A stretch of 64,000 bases of DNA from Aquabacter spiritensis (GCF_004346185.1 NZ_SMAI01000006.1:1-64000); one strand, 5' to 3'; numbered from the stretch's first letter, positions 20,429 through 28,930 are shown. Numbers and translations: made by a program. Notes: generated from the letters alone by a model not told the origin.

Positions 20429-21532
20429 ATGGCCAGGCACAAGGTCGACGTCCCACCGCCCGAATACAAGGCCGATCCGCGCCGCTTCACCGTCGATACC
20501 GTGCTGAAGCGCGACGTGTTCTCCACCGTCGAGCGCGGCACCTGGATCACGCCGGATGGCCGGGCCTATCCCGCCGTGCGGCGCCGCTGGAACGAGGTCT
20601 CGCTCTGGTTCGCGCTGATCGCGCAGGTTCTCGCCGCACGCGAATCCTATGCGCTCGCGCGCGTCACCCGAACCGGCGTAACGACGCCGCTTCTGGCGGT
20701 GGGCCATCGCTTCCTGGTGCGGGGCTGGATCGAAGGCGTCCCGCTCCAGATCGCCCGACCGAGCGGCGACCTCGCCTTCTTCCGCTCGGCCAAATCCGCC
20801 TTGCGGGCGCTCCACGCCACCGGCTTTGCCCACAACGACCTCGCCAAGCAGCAGAATTGGCTGCGCGGGGCGGATGGCGAGGCCTGGCTGACGGACTTTC
20901 AGCTCGCGCTGCCGATCGACCGGCGCAGCCGGATCGGCCGGGTCCTCGCTTATGAGGATCTGCGTCATCTGCTCAAGCACAAGCGCACCTATTGCCCGGA
21001 CGCGCTGACCCCGCGCGAACGGCGCGTCCTGGCGCGAAAGAGCGTCATCGCGCGGGTCTGGATGGCGACCGGCAAGCGTGTCTACCGCTTCGTCACGCGC
21101 CGGCTGATGTCCTATTCCGACACCGAGGGCCGCGGACCGCGGGTGACGCAGGTCGCGCCGCGCATCGCCGCTGCGCTCGAGACGCATCCTGCGGTGAGCG
21201 CCGTCCACATGTCGGATTTTCAGACGCTCGGCGGCAAGGTCGGGCTGTACGCGTTCGTGGAGACCCGCGCACCGGTCGATGCGGCGGCGCTGCGCACCCA
21301 TCTGGCGGCGCTGCTGCCCGACCGGCCTCACCTCGACCAGGTGCAGATCGTCCCCCGCCTGCCCCGCGACGGCGCCGGCTTCGTGCGCGACGACCTCCTT
21401 CTTCTGGTGGCGCGCAATCAGATCGAGATGCTGGAAGATCTGGCGGGCACGCCGGAGATGCGCGCCCTGATCGCGGAAATCGCCCGCGGCCGCTTGAACC
21501 TCACCGACCGGATCACCCGCCCCGCGGCATAG
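20429..21532 (+). CDS. Kinase-like protein with a putative acyl-CoA-ligase C-terminal-like domain
   Basis: A 367-residue protein with two apparent halves. The first resembles the small eukaryotic-type/RIO-like kinase fold: catalytic loop HNDLAKQQNWL with Asp137 and Asn143, and a metal-binding LTDFQLA with Asp156 in place of DFG. A clear glycine-rich ATP loop is not seen. The second half (about residues 215-355) resembles the C-terminal domain of AMP-forming acyl-CoA ligases: a HPAVSAVHMSDFQ start, a LGGKVGLYAFVETR strand, an AALRTHLAALLPDRPHLDQVQIVPRLPRD segment, but the lysine expected in the final loop is replaced (GFVRDDLL). It starts 9 bp after trmFO and overlaps the tail of the convergent squalene-synthase-like gene by 20 bp. 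The function is unknown; a sugar, lipid or protein kinase is possible. Confidence 0.75.
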   Translation: MARHKVDVPPPEYKADPRRFTVDTVLKRDVFSTVERGTWITPDGRAYPAVRRRWNEVSLWFALIAQVLAARESYALARVTRTGVTTPLLAVGHRFLVRGWIEGVPLQIARPSGDLAFFRSAKSALRALHATGFAHNDLAKQQNWLRGADGEAWLTDFQLALPIDRRSRIGRVLAYEDLRHLLKHKRTYCPDALTPRERRVLARKSVIARVWMATGKRVYRFVTRRLMSYSDTEGRGPRVTQVAPRIAAALETHPAVSAVHMSDFQTLGGKVGLYAFVETRAPVDAAALRTHLAALLPDRPHLDQVQIVPRLPRDGAGFVRDDLLLLVARNQIEMLEDLAGTPEMRALIAEIARGRLNLTDRITRPAA

Positions 21533-22427
21533 TCCATGGGCGGATCCAGGCTTTTCCGGCTTGGGCCCTGCGCGCCGCGCGCCACAAGGTCCATTGCCGG
21601 ATCACCGGCGCATCGCCGACCACGCGCGCGAACGGATCGGACGCCCGCGCCAAGGCCTGGAGATCGCGCGGCACCAGCGCCACCGGCAGAAAGGCCGGCA
21701 CCGCCGCCGCCGGGATATCGGCTGCCGCCGCCCCGGCCGCCGCCAGATGGTCGGCGACCCGCTTGCGCAAGGCCGCGAGTGCAGCCAGAACGCCGGGCGT
21801 CGCCTTCCCCGCCACGACGTCGGCGGGCGTCGCCTCGTGTTCCGAAAGCAGGTCGACCGGGAGATAGCACTGCCCGCGCGCGGCATGGAGCGGCAATGCC
21901 CGCATCAGTCCGGTGAGCGCGACCGCCACGCCGGCATGTCCCGCGACCGTGGCGAGGGCGGCATCCATGCGCCCGACCAGCAATCCGGCCGCGAGCTGGA
22001 TCAGGACCGACGCGGTTTCCCCGGCATAGCCCTCGAGATCGTTCACGCGCGGCATCGGATCGTCATAGAGGTCGAAAATGCGCGCTTCGATAAGGTTCAG
22101 CAGCGCTGCGCGCGGCAGATCGGAGGTTGCCAGGAGGTCCATGAGCGCGCTCGCGACCGGATGGCCCGAAACATCGCCGCGCCCGAGCCCCTCGATCAGG
22201 TCCCGCCACCATTGCAGGCGGACCTCCCCGGGAAGCGGCTCGCGCACGACTTCCCGCACCCGGGCGATCTCGAGATTGAATGCGTAGAGCGCGCAGAGCC
22301 GGCGCCGCGCCGTCCCGGGCGCGAACAGGCTCGCGAGGAACCGGTCCCGGTCGTGGCTCCGGATCAGGTCCGCGCAATGCGCGTAAGCGCGGTCGAGATC
22401 CGCCGTCGCAGGGTCGGTTTGCGCCAT
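21513..22427 (-). CDS. Squalene/phytoene synthase-like protein (NDUFAF6-type)
   Basis: A 304-residue protein of the squalene/phytoene synthase superfamily. The fold signatures LCALYAFNLEIARVREVV, RLQWWRDLIEG, LEGYAGETAS and AARGQCYLPVDLL are present, but the first aspartate-rich prenyl-diphosphate site of active synthases is not: the position reads NLEIARV. That matches the NDUFAF6 branch, whose mitochondrial members act in complex I assembly rather than terpene synthesis. It lies 7 bp downstream of a gene for an Mth938-like (NDUFAF3-type) protein, another complex I assembly relative. That pairing supports the assignment over a carotenoid or hopanoid role. Confidence 0.8.
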   Translation of the reverse strand: MAQTDPATADLDRAYAHCADLIRSHDRDRFLASLFAPGTARRRLCALYAFNLEIARVREVVREPLPGEVRLQWWRDLIEGLGRGDVSGHPVASALMDLLATSDLPRAALLNLIEARIFDLYDDPMPRVNDLEGYAGETASVLIQLAAGLLVGRMDAALATVAGHAGVAVALTGLMRALPLHAARGQCYLPVDLLSEHEATPADVVAGKATPGVLAALAALRKRVADHLAAAGAAAADIPAAAVPAFLPVALVPRDLQALARASDPFARVVGDAPVIRQWTLWRAARRAQAGKAWIRPWTMPRGG

Positions 22428-22434
22428 GCCCGCC

Positions 22435-22815
22435 TCAATAGGCGATCAGTGCGGCGGCCACGCGGCGCCCTTCGCCCAGAAGCACGTTATAGGTCGCCGT
22501 CGCGGACGGCGTCGGCATCAGCTCGAATCGCAGACCCGCCGCGCGCAGCGCCTGCTTCTGGAGATCGGGCAGATGCGCCGGATCGCGTCCGGTGCCGATG
22601 AAGAGCAGATCGAGGGCCTTCGCCTCTGCGAGAATCGGCGCGAGGGCGCTTGTCGTGAGCTGCGCGAAGGTCTCGACGCTCCAGGGCCGGATTCCCGAGG
22701 GCAAAGCAAGGATGGAGCCGGCATGCGACATCCCCGCAAAGTGGAAAAAGCGCTCCGAATAGCCCTCGATCGGCACCTGGCGGGGCAGAAAGGGGGCGCT
22801 CGCCGGATCCGCCAT
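22435..22815 (-). CDS. Mth938-like domain protein (NDUFAF3-type)
   Basis: A 126-residue protein of the Mth938-like (DUF498) family. The core pattern SHAGSILALPSGIRPW and LLFIGTGRDPAHLPD is typical, as is the closing segment that reads PTPSATATYNVLLGEGRR. Human NDUFAF3 belongs to this family and assembles the Q-module of respiratory complex I. The gene lies 8 bp after secF and 7 bp before the NDUFAF6-like gene, so secD-secF-NDUFAF3-NDUFAF6 look like one operon. NDUFAF3 and NDUFAF6 homologues side by side strengthen the complex I link. Direct function in bacteria is inferred. Confidence 0.88.
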   Translation of the reverse strand: MADPASAPFLPRQVPIEGYSERFFHFAGMSHAGSILALPSGIRPWSVETFAQLTTSALAPILAEAKALDLLFIGTGRDPAHLPDLQKQALRAAGLRFELMPTPSATATYNVLLGEGRRVAAALIAY

Positions 22816-22823
22816 GGCCGGGC

Positions 22824-23933
22824 TCAGCTGCGGGCGGGCCGCGGCCGGGACCGCCCCTTGCCGCCGGGCCGCCGCTGCGGCGCCGGGGCTGGGGCCGGCT
22901 CAGCCTGAGACGGGGCAACCTGAGACGGGGCAACCTGGGACGGCGCAGCGTGTGACGGGGCTGCCGGACCCGCGATGGCGGCCTCGGCGGTCGGGACCTC
23001 GGGAACCGGCCCGGTTTCCTCCACGTCCGGTTCCACGGTGGTCGCGCGCAGGCCGAGATGGATCAGCATCGGCGCGGCGATGAAGATGGACGAATAGGTG
23101 CCGATCAGCACGCCGACCATCATCGCGAGAGAGAAGCCGCGCAGCACTTCCCCGCCGAAGAAATAGAGCGCCATCGCCGCGAATAAGGTGGTCAGCGAGG
23201 TGATGATGGTCCGTGAGAACGTCGCGTTCACAGCCACATCGAGCAGGGTCGGAAGCGGCATCTTCTTGTAGCGCCGCAGCATCTCGCGGATGCGGTCGTA
23301 CACCACGACCGTATCGTTGAGCGAATAGCCCATAATGGTCAGAATCGCCGCGATCGATGTCAGGTCGAAATCGATCCCCAATATCGAATACATCGCCAGC
23401 GTGACGAAGACGTCGTGCGCGGTGGTCGCGATCGCACCGATGGCGAACTGCCATTCGAACCGGAACCACAGATAGATCAGCACCGCCACCGCGCCCAGCA
23501 GAAGGGCGAGGATCGACTGGCGCACCAGCTCGGCGGAGACGCTCGGCCCGACCGCCTCGACCCGGCGGATGCCGTACTCGCTGCCCAGCGCCGTGCTGAC
23601 CTTGGCGATGATCGCCTGCTGGGCCGCTTCGTCCGCGCCCGTCTGCCCGATTCGAATCAGAACGTCGCGCGGCGACCCGAATTCCTGGATCTGTACGTCG
23701 CCGAGATCGAGGTCGCCCAGATGCTCGCGCAGGCTGGAAATATCCGCCTGCGCCTGGCTCGACTGCGCCTCGATCAGCGTACCGCCTCGGAAATCGATGC
23801 CGAGATTGAAGCCGAACGCGAAGAAGCAGGCGACGGCTGCGATCATCACCGCCGCCGAGAGCGGGAAGGTGACGTGCCGCAGCTTCATGAACCGCAGGTT
23901 GAGGTTCGCCGGGATATAATTGATCAAAGGCAT
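22824..23933 (-). CDS. secF: Protein translocase subunit SecF
   Basis: A 369-residue SecF, which with SecD uses the proton gradient to complete protein export through SecYEG. It has a short cytoplasmic start (MPLINYIPANLNLRF), a first transmembrane helix, the periplasmic domain opening GIDFRGGTLIE, and a C-terminal five-helix membrane bundle with the conserved GYSLNDTVVVYDRIRE loop. The C-terminus carries a tail of about 65 residues rich in Pro, Ala and Gln, including imperfect PSQVA repeats (about 22905-22960), which ordinary SecF lacks. The start was placed at the ATG complementary to 23931-23933, preceded by GAGGGCG and 11 bp after secD. Confidence 0.96.
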   Translation of the reverse strand: MPLINYIPANLNLRFMKLRHVTFPLSAAVMIAAVACFFAFGFNLGIDFRGGTLIEAQSSQAQADISSLREHLGDLDLGDVQIQEFGSPRDVLIRIGQTGADEAAQQAIIAKVSTALGSEYGIRRVEAVGPSVSAELVRQSILALLLGAVAVLIYLWFRFEWQFAIGAIATTAHDVFVTLAMYSILGIDFDLTSIAAILTIMGYSLNDTVVVYDRIREMLRRYKKMPLPTLLDVAVNATFSRTIITSLTTLFAAMALYFFGGEVLRGFSLAMMVGVLIGTYSSIFIAAPMLIHLGLRATTVEPDVEETGPVPEVPTAEAAIAGPAAPSHAAPSQVAPSQVAPSQAEPAPAPAPQRRPGGKGRSRPRPARS

Positions 23934-23944
23934 GTGCGGCGCCC

Positions 23945-25552
23945 TCAGATTGGCAGCTTCGACGGCCGCTGCCACCGCACCCACCACGCAATCATCAGAC
24001 GCGTCAGGGTATAAGCGGTGAACACCGTGGTCAGAAGCCCCAGAATGTAGGTGACCGCGAAGCCGCGCACCGGACCGGAACCGCCGAGAAGGAACAGAAT
24101 GATGCCGGTGGCGAGCGAGGTGATGTTGGCGTCCATGATCGTCCCAAGGGCCTGGACGAAGCCCTTGTCGATGGCGGAGATCGCCGACCGCCCTTCGCGC
24201 GCCTCGTCGCGGATGCGTTCGAAGATGACGACGTTGGAATCCACCGCCATGCCGATCGTGAGCACCACGCCGGCGATGCCCGGCAAAGTGAGCGTCGCCC
24301 CCAGAACGGATTGCAGGGCGAACATCAGCGTCACGTGCACGGCCAGGGCGATCAAGGCAAAGAACCCGAACAGGCCATAGATCGCGAGCATGAAGACGGT
24401 GACCATCGCCGCCGCCACATAGGCCGCGGTCTTGCCCGCCTCGATCGAATCCTGGCCCAGGCTCGGGCCGACCGTGCGCTCCTCCATCACCTTCAGCGGC
24501 GCGGGCAGTGCCCCGGCCCGCAGCAGGATGGCGAGGTCGTTGGCCTGCTGCACCGTGAAGGAGCCGGAAATCTGGCCGGATCCGCCCAGGATCGGCTCGC
24601 GGATCACCGGCGCGGAGATCACCTGATTGTCGAGCACGATCGCGAATGGCCGGCCGACGGCGTCCTGCGTGGTCGCGGCGAAGCGGCGTGCGCCGTTGGA
24701 ATTGAAGCGGAAGGTGACGAGCGGCTGGCTGGTCTGCTGGTCGAAGCCGGGCTGCGCGTCGGTCAGGTCTTCGCCGGAGACGCGGACCTGCTTCTCCACC
24801 AGATAGGGCACGCCGTCATTCGACTGCAGAACCTCGGAATCCGGCGGCGCCCGGCCTTCCAGCGCCTGCTGCGGCGACATCGACTGGTCGACCATGCGGA
24901 AGGCGAGCTTGGCGGTCTGTCCGAGCAGCGCCTTCAGGCGCTGCGGGTCCTGGAGGCCGGGCACCTGGACCAAAATCCGGTCGGCCCCCTGGCGCTGGAT
25001 GTTGGGCTCCACCGTGCCGAGCTGGTCGATGCGCCGGCGGATGATCTCGATCGACTGATCGACGGCGGAGCGGATGCGGGCATTCAGCCCCGCTTGGGTC
25101 AGCGCGACGCTGACCGAGCCGTCGCCGCCATTCGTGACGGTGAGGTCCATTTCTCCGTTGCCGGTGCCGAGCAAAGCATTCGTGACCGGTGCCGCGAGCT
25201 TGCGCAACTCGGTGACGGCCTTTTCGGCTTCGTTCGGATCGCGCAGGCGGAATTGCACCGTCGTGTCGCGCACCACGAGACCGGTATAGCCGATGCGCTG
25301 CTCACGCAGCACGCGCCGCACCTCGTCGCGCACCTGTTCGGCGCGCTCCTTGCGGAGCGCGGCGCCGTCGACCTCGAGCAGGATGTGCGAGCCACCCTGC
25401 AGATCGAGCCCCAGCGTGACATGGCTCGATGCCAGCCAGCTGGGAAGTGCCTGCAGCATCGAGGGCGGCAGGACGTTCGGAAGCGCGAACAAAATTCCCA
25501 GGAAGGTGATTCCCAGGATGAGCGCCGTCTTGAACCGGGAGAAATGGAGCAT
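23945..25552 (-). CDS. secD: Protein translocase subunit SecD
   Basis: A 535-residue SecD, the larger partner of SecF in the proton-driven export motor. It has an N-terminal helix, the LGLDLQGGSHILLEVD motif at the start of the periplasmic P1 domain, and a C-terminal membrane bundle with GMAVDSNVVIFERIRDE. The length is typical of alphaproteobacterial SecD. It sits between yajC (20 bp upstream on the minus strand) and secF (11 bp downstream), the classic yajC-secD-secF order. Confidence 0.97.
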   Translation of the reverse strand: MLHFSRFKTALILGITFLGILFALPNVLPPSMLQALPSWLASSHVTLGLDLQGGSHILLEVDGAALRKERAEQVRDEVRRVLREQRIGYTGLVVRDTTVQFRLRDPNEAEKAVTELRKLAAPVTNALLGTGNGEMDLTVTNGGDGSVSVALTQAGLNARIRSAVDQSIEIIRRRIDQLGTVEPNIQRQGADRILVQVPGLQDPQRLKALLGQTAKLAFRMVDQSMSPQQALEGRAPPDSEVLQSNDGVPYLVEKQVRVSGEDLTDAQPGFDQQTSQPLVTFRFNSNGARRFAATTQDAVGRPFAIVLDNQVISAPVIREPILGGSGQISGSFTVQQANDLAILLRAGALPAPLKVMEERTVGPSLGQDSIEAGKTAAYVAAAMVTVFMLAIYGLFGFFALIALAVHVTLMFALQSVLGATLTLPGIAGVVLTIGMAVDSNVVIFERIRDEAREGRSAISAIDKGFVQALGTIMDANITSLATGIILFLLGGSGPVRGFAVTYILGLLTTVFTAYTLTRLMIAWWVRWQRPSKLPI

Positions 25553-25572
25553 CGTCGTTCAGATCCGCGGCA

Positions 25573-25917
25573 TCACGCCGGCGTCTCGTCCTTTGCGGGC
25601 TCGCCCTTGGAGCGGACCGAAGTGATATGGGCGCGAAGCTGGCGAACACGGACATTGTCGGCGATCTGGAGTTCGACCTCCTGCTCGTCGACGACGCGCG
25701 ACACCTTGCCCACGAGCCCGCCGGCCGTCACCACAACGTCGCCGCGGCGCAGCGAGCTGACCAATTCCTGATGCGCCTTGGCCCGCTTCTGCTGCGGCCG
25801 GAGGATCAGGAAATACATGACGACGAAGATCAGCAGGAACGGGGCGAGCTGGATGAGCATGTCGGTCCCGCCGCCGGCGGCCGGAGCGCCCTGGGCGAAA
25901 GCGGGCGTAATGAACAT
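25573..25917 (-). CDS. yajC: Preprotein translocase subunit YajC
   Basis: A 114-residue single-span membrane protein of the SecDF-YajC accessory complex. One transmembrane helix (LIQLAPFLLIFVVMYFLIL, about residues 22-40) is followed by the family signature RPQQKRAKAHQELVSSLRRGDVVVTAGGLVGKV. It is the first gene of the minus-strand yajC-secD-secF operon; the promoter should lie in the 225-bp gap before cobS, which is transcribed the other way. Confidence 0.96.
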   Translation of the reverse strand: MFITPAFAQGAPAAGGGTDMLIQLAPFLLIFVVMYFLILRPQQKRAKAHQELVSSLRRGDVVVTAGGLVGKVSRVVDEQEVELQIADNVRVRQLRAHITSVRSKGEPAKDETPA

Positions 25918-26142
25918 GGCGTCCTCGTTCGTCTTGATTGGAAGAGATCAACCGGCTGCCTTCAGGCGGGCCGAAGCGGCGGGACTATACTGGGGGAACC
26001 GGGGAATGCAAACGACGTGAAGGGCGCGATCGCACAGGCTTGACCTGGAGGGCGATTGGCGTTCCCAAGAGGAGCCTGTCAGATCAGGCCCGCCGAGGCG
26101 TCCGCATCCCGCGCGACACCGGCCGGAGCGCGGAACGAGGAC

Positions 26143-26943
26143 ATGCGCACCCACCGGGTCCTTCACGATCTTGCGCGCGCGCTGCGCTTTCTCACGCGCC
26201 TTCCACTCCCCGCTCTGGCGCAGGAGGACCAGCCCTTCGCGGCCCCGGCGCTTTCGCGCATCGCGTACGCCATCCCGCTCGCCGGTGCGCTCGTCGGCCT
26301 CGTCGGTGCGCTGGCGCTGCTTCTGGCGCACGCGCTCGGCTTCCCGCCCTTCCTGACTTCGGTGCTGGCGCTCGCCGCCCTCGTGCTCGCGACCGGCGCG
26401 TTCCACGAGGATGGTCTGGCGGACACGGCGGACGGGTTCGGCGGCGGACGCGACGTGGCCTCGCGCCTCGCGATCATGCGCGACAGCCGCATCGGCACCT
26501 ATGGCGCGAGCGCACTGATTCTGTCCCTGCTTCTGCGGCTCGGCGCGATCGAGGCGCTTTTGGTTTGGGCGGGGCCGGTGCGCTGCACCCTTGCACTGAT
26601 CGCAGCCGGGGCCGTGTCGCGCGCCGCCGGTCTCCTGCTGCTTCAGAGCCTGCCCGCAGCGCGCTCCGACGGGATCGGCGTCGGCGTCGGCGCCCCGGGG
26701 CCGGACGCCGCCGCGCGGGCCGCTTTGATGGGGGCGCTGATCGTCGCCCTCATCGTGATCCCGGCCTTCGGCGTCGGCGCCACCTTTGCCGGCCTGATCG
26801 CGCCGGCGGCCGCCTGGCTGGCGATCCACCGGCTTGCGCGCCGCCTGATCGGGGGGCAGACCGGGGACGTCGCCGGCGCGGTCCAGCAACTGGCGGAGAT
26901 TGCCTTCCTCCTGGCAGTGTTTATCTTCGCCCGCGGTCCCTGA
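26143..26943 (+). CDS. cobS: Adenosylcobinamide-GDP ribazoletransferase (cobalamin synthase)
   Basis: A 266-residue membrane enzyme that joins adenosylcobinamide-GDP and alpha-ribazole, the last stage of vitamin B12 nucleotide-loop assembly. The N-terminal ALRFLTRLPLP and the acidic FHEDGLADTADGFGGG motif with metal-binding aspartates are diagnostic, and several hydrophobic helices follow. The start was set at 26143, where CGAGGAC precedes the ATG; a 29-residue upstream extension lacks family similarity. It is divergent from yajC. No cobalamin riboswitch was recognised in the 225 bp upstream, and no other cob genes are in the window. Confidence 0.94.
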   Translation: MRTHRVLHDLARALRFLTRLPLPALAQEDQPFAAPALSRIAYAIPLAGALVGLVGALALLLAHALGFPPFLTSVLALAALVLATGAFHEDGLADTADGFGGGRDVASRLAIMRDSRIGTYGASALILSLLLRLGAIEALLVWAGPVRCTLALIAAGAVSRAAGLLLLQSLPAARSDGIGVGVGAPGPDAAARAALMGALIVALIVIPAFGVGATFAGLIAPAAAWLAIHRLARRLIGGQTGDVAGAVQQLAEIAFLLAVFIFARGP

Positions 26944-26999
26944 GCGGCGGCGGTACGACGCGCGGCGCCGTTGGATGCGCCCCCGCTTTGCGAAGGACG

Positions 27000-27206
27000 A
27001 TGCCCGAGACGCCGATCAAGACCCCCTGCATCAAGATCTGCGTGGTCGATCCGGCCAGCAGCCTGTGCATCGGCTGCGGCCGGTCGCTGCAGGAAATCGG
27101 CGGCTGGATTTCCATGTCGCCGGCGCGGCGCAGCGCGATCATCGCCGCTCTACCCGGCCGCCTCCGGGCGCTACGGGCCCGCGGCATCGACGTGGTGCCG
27201 GACTGA
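27000..27206 (+). CDS. DUF1289 domain-containing small cysteine protein
   Basis: A 68-residue protein with the DUF1289 pattern: PCIKICVVDPASSLCIGCGRSLQEIGGW, with four cysteines at 10, 14, 23 and 26 suited to binding a metal or an iron-sulfur cluster. Family members are small proteins of unknown role, common in proteobacteria. The start follows GAAGGACG. The stop codon overlaps the start of the next gene (TGATG at 27204-27208), so translation of the two is probably coupled. Confidence 0.88.
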   Translation: MPETPIKTPCIKICVVDPASSLCIGCGRSLQEIGGWISMSPARRSAIIAALPGRLRALRARGIDVVPD

Positions 27207-27919
27207 TGCGGCCGAGCTGGCTCCTCGGCGTGCTGCTCGGCGGCCTGGCGCTGGCCTGCCTGCTGCTGATCGTCTTCCATGACACCGGCATGGTCCTGGG
27301 CATCGAATCCGCCCGTTTCGCCAGCCTGACGGCGCTCATCGCCTTCGGCGCAGTGGTCGGGTTGGGAACTTGGCATCGCTTCGCCCGCCGGATCGGCACG
27401 GCCGTCGTCGCGGCGCTGTTCTGGCTGGTCGTCGTGGCCGTGCTCGCGCTCTTCTACACCTATCGCGCGCCGCTCCGCGACGCCGCCGAGCGGGTGATGG
27501 CCGAACTCGTTCCGGGCTATGCCGCGCGCACCGGCGGCGCGCAGACCGTCGAGGTCGCGCGCACCGCGAATGGCGACTTCCGGATCAACGCCGTGATCAA
27601 CGGCGTCGGGCTGCCGATGCTGCTCGATACCGGCGCGTCCACGATCGTCTTGTCCCAGGAGGCGGCCGCGGCGATCGGCCTTCCCCTCGCCACCCTGCGC
27701 TACGATGTGCCGATCGACACCGCCAACGGCCGCACCCGTGCCGCCGCCGTCACCTTGGAGCGGGTCGAGGTGGGGGCGATCGCGGAGCGGGGCGTCAGGG
27801 CGCTCGTCGCCGCGCCCGGCGCGCTGCGCGGCAGCCTGCTCGGCATGAGCTTTCTCTCGCGGCTGGAGGGATTCGAGGTGCGCGGCGACCGGCTGATCCT
27901 GCGCGGGCCGGCACGGTGA
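27206..27919 (+). CDS. Membrane-anchored clan AA aspartic protease (TIGR02281 type)
   Basis: A 237-residue protein with three hydrophobic N-terminal segments (about residues 5-24, 40-55 and 66-84) and a single retropepsin-like domain in the C-terminal half. The active site is LLDTGASTIVLS with Asp141. This architecture matches the TIGR02281 family of alphaproteobacterial clan AA aspartic proteases, which would act as dimers on the periplasmic side. The start codon overlaps the stop of the DUF1289 gene, so the two are coupled; DUF1289 proteins and these proteases are often neighbours. The substrate is unknown. Confidence 0.87.
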   Translation: MRPSWLLGVLLGGLALACLLLIVFHDTGMVLGIESARFASLTALIAFGAVVGLGTWHRFARRIGTAVVAALFWLVVVAVLALFYTYRAPLRDAAERVMAELVPGYAARTGGAQTVEVARTANGDFRINAVINGVGLPMLLDTGASTIVLSQEAAAAIGLPLATLRYDVPIDTANGRTRAAAVTLERVEVGAIAERGVRALVAAPGALRGSLLGMSFLSRLEGFEVRGDRLILRGPAR

Positions 27920-27947
27920 TCGCGGCCCGGCCGGGGCCGCGATCCGA

Positions 27948-28778
27948 TTACAGCATCTCCAGCCCGCTCTTGCGCCGGGGCGGCGGAAATTCGGCGTCGA
28001 TGACGGCGAGGTCCTCGGCATCGAGCACGAGATCGGCGGCCGCGACATTGGCCCGGACATGGTCTGGTCTGGCCGCCTTGGGAATGGCGATCGCTTTCCC
28101 GCTGCGCATCGCCCAGGCCAGCGCCACCTGGAACGGGTCGACCCCGTGCTTGTGCGCCACGCCCCCCAATGCGCCGCCGCGCGGCAGCCGCGCCTGCTCG
28201 ATCGGGCTATAGGCCATCACCGGGATGCCGCGCCGCTCGAGCAGCGGCAGCAGATCGAACTCCGGACCGCGGCGGCCGGGATTGTAGAGGATCTGGTTCG
28301 CCGCGCAGGCCGTGCCTCCGGCGGCGAACAGTTCGGCCATGTCGTCGGCGTCGAGATTGCTCACGCCCCAATGGCGGATCTTGCCGGCGGCCTGGAGCGC
28401 CTCGAACCCGGCGATCGTCTCCGCGAAAGGATGGCTGCCGCGCCAATGGAGCAGATAGAGATCGATGCGGTCGGTCGACAGCCGCTTCAGGCTGCGTTCG
28501 CACGCCAGGACCACGCCCGTCCGGCTGGCATTGTGGGGATAGACCTTGCTGACCAGGAAGACGCGCTCGCGATAGCCGGCGAGCGCCGCCCCGACCAGGG
28601 TCTCGGTGCGCCCGTCGCCATACATTTCGGCGGTGTCGACCAGCGCGGCGCCGAGATCGATGCCGAGCCGCAAGGAGTCGATTTCCGCGGCGCGCATCGC
28701 CGCACGCTCGCCCATATACCAGGTGCCGAGGCCGAGGGCCGGCACCCGCTCTCCGCCCGGAAGCTCGACCATCTTCAT
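27948..28778 (-). CDS. Aldo/keto reductase
   Basis: A 276-residue NADPH-type aldo/keto reductase. The catalytic tetrad is visible: Asp and Tyr in DTAEMYGDG, Lys in LVSKVYPHN and His in LYLLHWRG. The start MKMVELPGGERVPALGLGTW matches the usual beginning of the fold. A GTG start nine codons upstream (to 28805) is also possible, since neither has a strong ribosome-binding site. It converges on the aspartic protease gene. The substrate is not predictable; such enzymes reduce small aldehydes, ketones or sugars. Confidence 0.9.
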   Translation of the reverse strand: MKMVELPGGERVPALGLGTWYMGERAAMRAAEIDSLRLGIDLGAALVDTAEMYGDGRTETLVGAALAGYRERVFLVSKVYPHNASRTGVVLACERSLKRLSTDRIDLYLLHWRGSHPFAETIAGFEALQAAGKIRHWGVSNLDADDMAELFAAGGTACAANQILYNPGRRGPEFDLLPLLERRGIPVMAYSPIEQARLPRGGALGGVAHKHGVDPFQVALAWAMRSGKAIAIPKAARPDHVRANVAAADLVLDAEDLAVIDAEFPPPRRKSGLEML

Positions 28779-28848
28779 TTTCGCGTCTTCATCGCTGCGC
28801 CCCACCCGCCGACGACCTTAAAGAGGAGAGCGGGGCGAGGGAACGCGC

Positions 28849-28879
28849 AAAAAAGCCCCCCGCACGTCGTGCGGGGGGC
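28849..28879 (-). terminator. Rho-independent terminator of the chitinase gene
   Basis: On the minus strand a perfect 11-bp stem (GCCCCCCGCAC and its complement, 3-base loop) is followed by six T. It lies about 70 bases beyond the chitinase stop codon. Confidence 0.88.
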
Positions 28880-28901
28880 CGTCGGCCGTCCAAAGCCTGA
28901 T

Positions 28902-28930
28902 CCGATCAGCTTGCGGTGCAAGCTGATCGG
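28902..28930. repeat. Perfect 12-bp inverted repeat between chitinase stop and its terminator
   Basis: CCGATCAGCTTG and its exact complement flank a 5-base spacer. No U-tract follows it on either strand. It may be a 3'-end RNA structure or a protein-binding palindrome. Confidence 0.6.

Noticed and set aside
18725-21331. An 868-codon minus-strand frame opposite trmFO and the kinase-like gene.
   Set aside because: Both plus-strand genes have clear family motifs; the antisense frame has none and crosses the gene boundary and a terminator.
21513-22427. Annotation as a carotenoid or hopanoid phytoene/squalene synthase.
   Set aside because: The first aspartate-rich substrate site is missing and no terpene genes are nearby, while an NDUFAF3-type gene is adjacent.
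25918-26142. A cobalamin riboswitch upstream of cobS.
   Set aside because: I looked for a B12-box-like conserved core in the 225-bp gap and did not recognise one; the gap is also the yajC promoter region.
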